Shown in pieces: positions 1 to 5,092 of a DNA stretch of 13,691 bases. Position 1 is the first letter of the stretch. Each line of letters begins with the position of its first letter. Position numbers and translations under genes: made by a program. The notes beneath the pieces are model-generated. The model was not told the origin of the DNA. It did no database searches and worked only from the letters and a program-made list of their open reading frames with translations. Source of the stretch: CAZYXO01 sp964651315 (GTDB lineage: Bacteria; Bacillota_I; Bacilli_A; RF39; UBA660); NCBI GenBank assembly GCA_964651315.1, contig CAZYXO010000026.1, positions 1-13,691 on the forward strand. The letters run 5' to 3'.

Positions 1-2
1 CA

Positions 3-128
3 GATAATTGGACAAATACAGGAATGACTGATAAAAAAAGATTCTTTATGATGGGAAATGCTCTAGTTGTTGGAATTATTGAACGTATTGGAAATGAAAT
101 TGAAAAAATTGTCGAGAATGAAGACTAA
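3..128 (+). CDS. C-terminal end of a DNA (cytosine-5-)-methyltransferase (5' truncated by window edge)
   Basis: Only the last 41 codons are present, in the frame beginning at base 3 and ending with TAA at 126-128. The peptide starts DNWTNTGM and contains KRFFMMGNALVVGIIERIG. This matches the end of C5-cytosine methyltransferases: a target-recognition tail followed by motif X, in which a GNA/GNS turn precedes a hydrophobic helix that completes the S-adenosylmethionine fold. The catalytic PC motif and the specificity region lie outside the window. The enzyme would methylate cytosine at a specific site, normally to protect host DNA from a partner nuclease. It lies 55 bases upstream of a HerA-type ATPase on the same strand, so a restriction-modification or related defence operon is likely. 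The family call rests on a short piece. Confidence 0.75.
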   Translation, partial: DNWTNTGMTDKKRFFMMGNALVVGIIERIGNEIEKIVENED

Positions 129-140
129 TTTCTATAAAAG

Positions 141-149
141 TGATATAAT
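141..149 (+). promoter_or_regulatory. Extended -10 promoter candidate before the HerA-type gene
   Basis: TGATATAAT is a perfect extended -10 (TGnTATAAT) in the 55-base gap between the methyltransferase stop and the ATPase start. No convincing -35 lies at 17 bases, as is common for extended -10 promoters. Transcription would start near 156 and give a leader of about 28 bases. The ATPase may therefore be expressed separately from the methyltransferase. Confidence 0.45.
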
Positions 150-183
150 ATGTACATGAGAATAAGAGCATTGTTCATTTAAG

Positions 184-1875
184 ATGAATTATGTTCTTTT
201 ATTTTATAAAAAACTTCCTCCACATATTATTACTAACGGAGATATTTTTCCTGCACCACAAATAAATAGTTATGTAAAAACCAATGTTGGATTAGATACA
301 ATAATATGTCAAATTTCAGGAGAATATGAAGAGTTTTTAAATGATCATACACAAAAACATATTGTTGAATTAGAAATAAGAGGCAGAATTACAAACAATA
401 AATTTTTGTCAGGGTTAAGATTATTACCATTTGTGGGAGCTAATGTAGAAATGTTGAATGAATCAGAGTTTAATAAGGTTTTTTTAAAACCTGATTTTTC
501 TGTTGATATTGGAAAAAATCTTTATGATAGTTCTAATAGAATTTATTTAGACATAAATAAATTAATCTCATCTCATATTGGGATTTTTGGAAATACTGGA
601 AGTGGTAAATCAAATACCTTGGCAAAAATTCTTAAGGAATACACGGTGAATTTGGAAAAAGTAAAATCTAATAATTCTAAAATTATATTATTTGATTTGA
701 ACAATGAATATGGAGAAAATTCAATAACAGACAAAGCTAAAAAGAAAATATATAAATTATCAACAAGAAAAGAAATGTTAGATGAAGAGAAATTGCCATT
801 TAATTATTCTAAATTAACATATGAAGATATGGGTGTTATTTTAAATGCTACAGAAAAAACTCAATTACCAGTTGTAAAAAGAGCTTTTGAAAAAATGAGT
901 GAAAAAGTAGATGATGAAGAATATTATGGTGTAAACGTAATAAAAAATATAATAGCAAATAAAGATAGTACAAAATTTTATGTTTTAAGAAAGTACGTTG
1001 GTGATTATATATCCAATGGAATAAGTAATATATCATATAATTCTACTACACATGCATTTTACTATAATGACGGAAATGGAAAAAAAAACTATATTAGTAG
1101 TTACAATGATATAAGAAACATTGATTTTATTATTCCAGAAAATTGGATTGATAGATTTGAATTAGAATTAATTATGCAAGTTGCATTACAAAGTGAAAGT
1201 GGTATTAATTTTGAATACATTAGTCCTTTATTACCAAGAATAGCAGCAAGAAAAAAAGACTTTAATAAAATATTCAGAAATAATTCAGATAGTATCACTA
1301 ATTCTCTTTTTGATAATAAGAATCTTTTGATAATACAATTGTCTAATGTGAATAAAGACACTAGAGAAATAGTACCTTCTTTATTTTCAGCAATTTTATA
1401 TAAAGAACAAAAAGAATTAAAAAATGATAATTATATCAATTCCATTTTAAATATTGTAATTGATGAAGCACATAATCTTTTGTCAAATGACAATGAACAA
1501 ACAGAAATTCACAACAATACACTTAGTGTATTTGAGGAAATAATTAAAGAAGGGCGAAAATTTGGAGTATATATGATGATTTCGAGTCAAAGACCAAGTG
1601 ATATTTCAAATACAATAACATCTCAGTTGCATAATTATTTTATTCATAAGTTGGTTAATCCTAATGACATCGAAAAAATTAGAAAAACAGTTTCTTTTAT
1701 GAGTGATTCAAGTTTGAATATGTTAACTATGTTAGGACAAGGAGAATGTATTATTTCTGGTACAGCATTGTATATGCCACAGTATGTTAGTGTTGATGAG
1801 CTTGATTCTAATAACAAACCTCATAGTAATGATGTTATTCTTTTTGGAGAAAATGGCATATTAAAGGTTGAATAA
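184..1875 (+). CDS. HerA/DUF87-family ATP-binding protein (FtsK/HerA-type DNA translocase)
   Basis: This 563-aa protein has the HerA-FtsK plan. Residues ~30-75 look like the N-terminal HAS-barrel. Walker A GNTGSGKS is at 136-143, preceded by HIGIF, and the Walker B IVIDEAHNLL has D427 and E428. The segment SSQRPSDIS at 467-475 is the sensor and arginine-finger region typical of HerA (R470). In the family, hexameric HerA pumps double-stranded DNA and works with a nuclease (NurA, Sir2 or DUF4297-type partners). Here the neighbour is a C5-cytosine methyltransferase, so a role as the motor of a methylation-linked defence system is inferred. No nuclease domain is visible in this protein. The ATG at 184 has no clear Shine-Dalgarno sequence. 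The gene ends 8 bases before a frameshifted small membrane-protein gene. Family confidence is high and the role is uncertain. Confidence 0.85.
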   Translation: MNYVLLFYKKLPPHIITNGDIFPAPQINSYVKTNVGLDTIICQISGEYEEFLNDHTQKHIVELEIRGRITNNKFLSGLRLLPFVGANVEMLNESEFNKVFLKPDFSVDIGKNLYDSSNRIYLDINKLISSHIGIFGNTGSGKSNTLAKILKEYTVNLEKVKSNNSKIILFDLNNEYGENSITDKAKKKIYKLSTRKEMLDEEKLPFNYSKLTYEDMGVILNATEKTQLPVVKRAFEKMSEKVDDEEYYGVNVIKNIIANKDSTKFYVLRKYVGDYISNGISNISYNSTTHAFYYNDGNGKKNYISSYNDIRNIDFIIPENWIDRFELELIMQVALQSESGINFEYISPLLPRIAARKKDFNKIFRNNSDSITNSLFDNKNLLIIQLSNVNKDTREIVPSLFSAILYKEQKELKNDNYINSILNIVIDEAHNLLSNDNEQTEIHNNTLSVFEEIIKEGRKFGVYMMISSQRPSDISNTITSQLHNYFIHKLVNPNDIEKIRKTVSFMSDSSLNMLTMLGQGECIISGTALYMPQYVSVDELDSNNKPHSNDVILFGENGILKVE

Positions 1876-1883
1876 GAGTTTAT

Positions 1884-2158
1884 ATGTATAAAGTCAAAAT
1901 AATTGTCGAGAACATTTCAATTATTATAAAAAATATATTAAATCATTTATTGTTCAAATATATTAGAATTTCACTTTATATGTTATATTAATTTTAATTC
2001 TGCTATTAATTTGTATCTTTTTTGCTGGTAATGAACAATTTAAATTATTAACTTCAATACTTAGTAATATATCAGTTCGGCTTTTTACGGGAATTGTTCT
2101 ATTAATAATTCCTAATAGTAAGACAGTTAATAAATTAAAAATAACGAAACAAAACTAG
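1884..2158 (+). pseudogene. Frameshifted small membrane-protein gene
   Basis: Starting at ATG 1884, 8 bases after the HerA-type stop and behind a weak AAGAG, the first frame reads MYKVKIIVENISIIIKN and onward, ending at TAA 1989-1991. The -1 frame opens after a stop at 1964-1966 and stays open to TAG 2156-2158. It encodes a hydrophobic stretch (LILILLLICIFFAG), then NEQFKLLTSILSN, a second hydrophobic stretch (LFTGIVLLIIPN) and a basic tail. The second segment has no ATG, GTG or TTG start, and so long an open frame is unlikely by chance at this base composition. One missing base in 1967-1988 would rejoin them into a protein of about 91 aa with one or two membrane segments. No classic slippery heptamer is seen, so decay is likelier than programmed frameshifting. 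The family is not recognised. Confidence 0.5.
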
Positions 2159-2193
2159 AACTAATAAATAAATCATTAATTTAAAAAAACATA

Positions 2194-2222
2194 TTGATCT
2201 TTAGCAATTTTTAGTGTATACT
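2194..2222 (+). promoter_or_regulatory. Sigma-70-type promoter of the small RNA unit
   Basis: TTGATC (2194-2199), a 17-base spacer and TATACT (2217-2222) form a good vegetative promoter. There is no open reading frame just downstream; instead a terminator hairpin begins about 70 bases after the expected start near 2229. The pairing therefore suggests a dedicated noncoding transcript. Confidence 0.55.
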
Positions 2223-2228
2223 AATATT

Positions 2229-2325
2229 AGTAATTGAGTTTTTATATTCATTATCATATTTTCGTATACGAGGTTAAATAAGGCCCCATTTTGAATTTAA
2301 AGTCCTTAATTTAAGGACTTTTTAA
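2229..2325 (+). ncRNA. Putative ~97-nt small RNA with a tracrRNA-like core
   Basis: The segment is bounded by the promoter at 2194-2222 and the terminator at 2299-2325 and has no coding potential. Its middle reads CGAGGTTAAATAAGGC (2269-2284). This closely resembles the lower-stem/nexus junction of type II-A tracrRNAs, which typically read like CGAGTTAAAATAAGGC. The preceding ~40 bases, starting GTTTTTATATTC, would be the anti-repeat; their complement ends in AAAAAC, as many II-A CRISPR repeats do. Size, promoter and terminal hairpin also fit. Against this, no cas9 or CRISPR array is in the window and the nexus stem after AAGGC is not clear. It could equally be an unrelated sRNA or an attenuated leader of the gene at 2469. 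Confidence 0.4.
2299..2325 (+). terminator. Rho-independent terminator of the small RNA unit
   Basis: AAAGTCCTTAA (2299-2309) pairs perfectly with TTAAGGACTTT (2311-2321), and the T run continues to 2323. In practice the hairpin has about 9 pairs with a 5-base loop. It would also stop any transcript reading through from the island upstream. Confidence 0.75.
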
Positions 2326-2400
2326 TTTACATCGAATTTATATAAAATATCTTTCGCGAAAAAATTATTAAAACAAAAACACAGTATTATAAAGTAATAG

Positions 2401-2429
2401 TTTAAAAATTATTCGAAATAATGTATAAT
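2401..2429 (+). promoter_or_regulatory. Promoter of the orphan membrane-protein gene
   Basis: TTTAAA (2401-2406), a 17-base spacer and a perfect TATAAT (2424-2429) lie 40 bases upstream of the ATG at 2469. Because the -10 overlaps an in-frame ATG at 2421, that earlier ATG cannot be the start used from this promoter. Confidence 0.55.
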
Positions 2430-2468
2430 AAAATTGTCATTAAAGACATTTGTAAAGGTGGTAAATTT

Positions 2469-3068
2469 ATGAATTCAACTATTAGAATACTTATTATTTT
2501 ACTAATAAGTATTGCAATATTATTTTTTCTGATAAGATATATATTATTGTGTTTAAGTATTAAAAGTAAAAGTGAATTATATACAAAAGTAAAAAATCTT
2601 AACAACGAATATAAATCTTTATTTCATACAGTGCAGAAAAAAAATAATATAAATTATGAATGTAATAATTTACAACAATACAAGGATAATAGTAATAAAA
2701 CAGCAATAATTAATTATATGTGTGGACGTATTAAGGATAATAAAGATGTATGGCAAGATTTATATACTAAAGTTAATCAAAACAAAAATATATTAAAAAA
2801 ATATATAGAAGATTACGAATTATTAAAAAAAGAATTTGGTGGAAAGAATTTTGAAGAAATAAAAAAGAAAACATTTTTGTTTTCAGAAAATCAATATTTA
2901 AAATTTGAAGATAAATATTGCCAAAGAAAAATGATTAAACCACAAACTACGTTAAACATTGTAGTTAAATTGAGTTATTCTTCTCCAGCAGATAAAAATC
3001 ATTATTCGAGTGAATATGTTTTAAAGAATGAAAGTATTGATGAAATTTTTAAAAAAATTGATTCTTAA
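2469..3068 (+). CDS. Hypothetical single-pass membrane protein, 199 aa
   Basis: The family is not recognised. An in-frame ATG at 2421 is rejected because it overlaps the promoter. The ATG at 2469 has a good ribosome site, AAAGGTGG, ending 6 bases before it. Residues ~5-29 (RILIILLISIAILFFLI) form one membrane segment. The rest is lysine-, asparagine- and glutamate-rich and largely helical or coiled-coil in character to about residue 140. It is followed by a more beta-like tail with LNIVVKLSYSSPADKN. No catalytic motif is evident. It has its own promoter, sits at the end of the methyltransferase/HerA island and is convergent with mscL. A bitopic anchor with a soluble domain could be an accessory defence component, but that is only inferred from position. 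Confidence 0.75.
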   Translation: MNSTIRILIILLISIAILFFLIRYILLCLSIKSKSELYTKVKNLNNEYKSLFHTVQKKNNINYECNNLQQYKDNSNKTAIINYMCGRIKDNKDVWQDLYTKVNQNKNILKKYIEDYELLKKEFGGKNFEEIKKKTFLFSENQYLKFEDKYCQRKMIKPQTTLNIVVKLSYSSPADKNHYSSEYVLKNESIDEIFKKIDS

Positions 3069-3092
3069 AAAAGCTAAACTTTAACTTTTTTT
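3067..3092. terminator. Possible bidirectional terminator between the convergent genes
   Basis: AAAAAG (3068-3073) pairs with CTTTTT (3085-3090). One mismatch is followed by TAA/TTA pairs and a 3-base loop. T runs flank it on both strands, suiting the convergent orphan gene and mscL. The stem is AT-rich and therefore weak. Confidence 0.45.
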
Positions 3093-3144
3093 AATTTATT
3101 TGAAATTACTAATGAAATTCCAAGTATAATAAATATAATACTTA

Positions 3145-3558
3145 TTATTTAGATTTTTTTAATTCTTTTAATATTTCTTCTAGTAAAATTTCTTCATTAG
3201 ATTTTTTAGGAATAACTTTTTCTTCTTTTGCTTCTTCTTTTTTTGACAATTTATTTAATGCTTTAATCATAATAAATATACAGAAAGCAATTATTAAGAA
3301 ATTAATAACATTATTAATAAATAAACCATATCTAACAGTTGCATCTCCTATTCTTAATGTTAAACTACTAAAGTCTAAACCTCCAATTATAATTCCTAAA
3401 ATTGGCATTAAAATATCATCTACAACAGAAGTAACAATTTTACCAAATGCTCCTCCAATAATAACACCTACTGCTAAATCTATTACATTCCCTTTTTGAA
3501 TAAATGTTTTGAATTCTTTAATAAAGCCATTTTTTTTCTTTTTCGTATCTTTTTCCAT
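3145..3558 (-). CDS. mscL: Large-conductance mechanosensitive channel MscL
   Basis: This 137-aa protein, a usual MscL length, has the full family pattern: a charged N-terminal helix (EFKTFIQKGNVIDLAVG) followed by TM1 with the small-residue face GVIIGGAFGKIVTSVVDDILMP at ~31-52. A short periplasmic loop (DFSSLTLRIGDATVRYG), TM2 at ~77-102 (LFINNVINFLIIAFCIFIMI) and a C-terminal bundle rich in Glu and Lys complete it. It forms a homopentameric plasma-membrane pore that opens under high membrane tension to release solutes on osmotic downshock. The ATG at 3556-3558 is preceded by GGAGG at 7 bases. It stands alone: a terminator separates it from yqeY upstream. Confidence 0.97.
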   Translation of the reverse strand: MEKDTKKKKNGFIKEFKTFIQKGNVIDLAVGVIIGGAFGKIVTSVVDDILMPILGIIIGGLDFSSLTLRIGDATVRYGLFINNVINFLIIAFCIFIMIKALNKLSKKEEAKEEKVIPKKSNEEILLEEILKELKKSK

Positions 3559-3594
3559 TATTTTCCTCCACTAATAATATTATAAAAAAAAATC

Positions 3595-3624
3595 ATTAAA
3601 AAAGAAAGACTAACTAAGTCTTTC
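3595..3624 (-). terminator. Terminator of the rpsU-yqeY transcript
   Basis: On the minus strand GAAAGAC, a 7-base loop and GTCTTTC (3624-3604) is followed by a run of T (3603-3595). The hairpin overlaps the yqeY stop codon. Confidence 0.8.
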
Positions 3625-4047
3625 CTTGATTTTTTGACTAATTAAACTCATATCGGCATTGATTTTCATCTCATTTATTCGTTTCATAATCATGCCCATA
3701 TCTTTCATACTACTAGGTTTAAGTTCATTAAATAAATCATCAAGTATTTTATTAATTTCTTCTTCACCTAAAAGTAGAGGTAAATACTCATTAATAATAT
3801 CAATTTCTTTATTTAAGTTATCAACTAAATCCATACGATTATATTTTGTATATTCAGAAACTGATTCTTTTCGTGTCTTTAGTTGTTTTTTTAAGACATT
3901 AATAACATCTTCATCATATAATTCACTTTTTGTACCATTTGTTTTTTCATAAATCAATGCACTTTTTATCATTCTTAAAACTGATAGTCTAAATGCATCT
4001 TTTTCTTTCATTGCACTTATTAAATCATCATTAATTTTGTTATACAT
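3610..4047 (-). CDS. yqeY: GatB/YqeY domain protein
   Basis: The 145-aa protein matches the YqeY family along its whole length. The N-terminal helices carry AMKEKDAFRLSVLRMIKSAL, the middle has the KQLKTRKESVSEY pattern, then INEYLPLLLGEEEI, and the C-terminus carries MKDMGMIMKRINEMKINADMS. The fold is related to the tail domain of the amidotransferase subunit GatB that contacts tRNA, but the free-standing protein has no agreed role. It follows rpsU by 11 bases in the order usual for Firmicutes. The ATG at 4045-4047 has AGGAGG in front. The terminator hairpin at 3604-3624 overlaps its end. Confidence 0.93.
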   Translation of the reverse strand: MYNKINDDLISAMKEKDAFRLSVLRMIKSALIYEKTNGTKSELYDEDVINVLKKQLKTRKESVSEYTKYNRMDLVDNLNKEIDIINEYLPLLLGEEEINKILDDLFNELKPSSMKDMGMIMKRINEMKINADMSLISQKIKERLS

Positions 4048-4058
4048 GTTTTATCCTC

Positions 4059-4244
4059 CTAATAATTTTTATGTTTTTTTGAATTTTTAATCATTTCTTT
4101 TAATTCGTTTCTTCTTTTTACGCCTGGTTTTTCATAATGCTTTCTTTTTTTTAATTCAGAAGGGACACCACTACGAGCAACTTTGATTTTAAATTTCTTT
4201 AATGCATTATCAACGTTTCCGTTTTGAACCACTACTTTTGTCAA
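4059..4244 (-). CDS. rpsU: Small ribosomal subunit protein bS21 (TTG start)
   Basis: The 61-aa product MTKVVVQNGNVDNALKKFKIKVARSG is typical bS21, followed by the lysine/arginine-rich helix with KKRKHYEKPGVKRR. It binds the 30S platform near the anti-Shine-Dalgarno region and acts in initiation. The start codon is TTG at 4244-4242, chosen because it gives the exact family N-terminus and sits 7 bases behind a strong GGGAGGG; no ATG is available. It has its own extended -10 promoter just upstream and is co-transcribed with yqeY. The two-peptide bacteriocin genes end 95 bases upstream on the same strand. Confidence 0.95.
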   Translation of the reverse strand: MTKVVVQNGNVDNALKKFKIKVARSGVPSELKKRKHYEKPGVKRRNELKEMIKNSKKHKNY

Positions 4245-4274
4245 TTAATTTCCCTCCCTTCGGTTTCAAGCACT

Positions 4275-4303
4275 ATTATATCACTCTAAAAAATCATTTA
4301 CAA
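4275..4303 (-). promoter_or_regulatory. rpsU promoter
   Basis: On the minus strand TTGTAA (4303-4298), a 17-base spacer and TATAAT (4280-4275) lie 30 bases upstream of the TTG start. A TGA just before it makes an extended -10 (TGATATAAT). Confidence 0.75.
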
Positions 4304-4339
4304 GATATTTTAAAGTGTTTTATACGTAAATCAAAGAAA

Positions 4340-4495
4340 CTAACACCATTTTCTTGTAAATAGTCGTCTAAGGGCACTTCCTAAGGCTCTACCGATATCA
4401 TAAGTGGTACTAGCCATTCTTGCTAAAGCATTTATAAGTGTTGGTGATAAAACTGATGCACCACCAACTATTTCATATAATTCTATGTTATCCAT
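4340..4495 (-). CDS. Bacteriocin-like double-glycine peptide B, 51 aa
   Basis: This short gene encodes the leader MDNIELYEIVGG followed by a 39-residue core that starts ASVLSPTLIN and ends RLFTRKWC. The leader has Glu at -8, Leu at -7, Ile at -4 and Gly-Gly at -2/-1, the standard site for C39 peptidase exporters such as the one encoded upstream. The core is cationic (six Arg/Lys against one Asp), amphipathic, and contains GRALG at 35-39 (GxxxG) and AxxxA at 37-41, helix-contact motifs of class IIb two-peptide bacteriocins. One cysteine is the last residue. The ATG follows AGGTGA, which begins inside the stop of the preceding peptide gene, 7 bases away. No modification enzyme is nearby, so an unmodified peptide is inferred. 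Confidence 0.85.
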   Translation of the reverse strand: MDNIELYEIVGGASVLSPTLINALARMASTTYDIGRALGSALRRLFTRKWC

Positions 4496-4502
4496 TAGTC
4501 AC

Positions 4503-4649
4503 CTATTTTTTGCATGAAAGTGGACGAACTATACCATCGATAATTCCTACTACAAGTATACCTATCGCCACTATTCCATACAAGAATCCCTTTCTAAAGA
4601 ATCCGCCTCCTACAATTTCAAAATTTTCTAAATCGTCTATTATTACCAT
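4503..4649 (-). CDS. Bacteriocin-like double-glycine peptide A, 48 aa
   Basis: The gene encodes MVIIDDLENFEIVGG as a double-glycine leader (Glu at -8, Ile at -4, Gly-Gly at -2/-1) and a 33-residue core. The core has a basic start (GFFRKG), a strongly hydrophobic helix (LYGIVAIGILVVGIIDGIV) and a basic tail with one cysteine (RPLSCKK). GIIDG at 35-39 is a GxxxG motif at the same position as in peptide B. The start is the ATG at 4649-4647 behind AAAGGAG. An in-frame ATG at 4667 contains that ribosome site and overlaps the preceding stop as ATGA, so it is less likely. Peptide B starts 7 bases after this stop, and the pair is probably made in equal amounts. Confidence 0.85.
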   Translation of the reverse strand: MVIIDDLENFEIVGGGFFRKGFLYGIVAIGILVVGIIDGIVRPLSCKK

Positions 4650-4663
4650 TTTTTCTACTCCTT

Positions 4664-5092
4664 TCATTTAAAAAATTTTATTAATTTTTTGATAATTCTT
4701 TCTTGGTCATAATAAAAATTTACTTTTATTATTTCATTATCTATTAGATTTTTATTCACTTTTAATAGTATTTTTTGATAATTTATTTTTGCATATTCAT
4801 CAATCATTAAATCCCCTATTTCAATTACTTCAAAGTCATATTTTTTATCATCTATTTTTAAAAACTTACTTTTTGTAATTTTACTAACATCATTTATTTC
4901 TGTATCAATGTTTAAGTAATTACCATCTTCACTTACACAATATGCCATAGTACTATAATTTTCATATGATTTTACTAAACATGAACTAATAAATAATGCT
5001 ACTAACAAACTCATCATTAAAATTAATAATAATGAATTCTTCGGTTTAAGATTTAATAGTACGAACTTATTATATTTAACATACTCTTTCAT
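4664..5092 (-). CDS. Small membrane-anchored accessory protein of the bacteriocin operon (mini HlyD-like or immunity)
   Basis: This 142-aa protein has one N-terminal membrane segment at ~19-39 (NSLLLILMMSLLVALFISSCL) and a predicted outer domain rich in beta and charged residues. The end, IIKVNFYYDQERIIKKLIKFFK, resembles the C-terminal strand and helix of HlyD-type adaptors of bacteriocin exporters. Those are usually several hundred residues with a coiled-coil hairpin and lipoyl-like domain, which this protein lacks. It overlaps the exporter gene by 17 bases (start inside the exporter's last codons, GAGGTG just before the ATG), indicating translational coupling. Its TGA overlaps an ATG leading into peptide A. 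No separate immunity gene is seen, so immunity is the main alternative role. Confidence 0.7.
   Translation of the reverse strand: MKEYVKYNKFVLLNLKPKNSLLLILMMSLLVALFISSCLVKSYENYSTMAYCVSEDGNYLNIDTEINDVSKITKSKFLKIDDKKYDFEVIEIGDLMIDEYAKINYQKILLKVNKNLIDNEIIKVNFYYDQERIIKKLIKFFK

Noticed and set aside
106..1911. TTGTCGAGAA occurs at 109-118 and 1903-1912 and looked like a shared -35 or operator flanking the HerA-type gene.
   Set aside because: Both copies encode Ile-Val-Glu-Asn in frame (methyltransferase tail and frameshifted ORF), and the spacing to -10-like sequences differs, so coding explains it.
2421..2468. Earlier ATG extending the orphan membrane protein by 16 residues.
   Set aside because: It lies on the -10 TATAAT and has no ribosome site, while ATG 2469 has AAAGGTGG.
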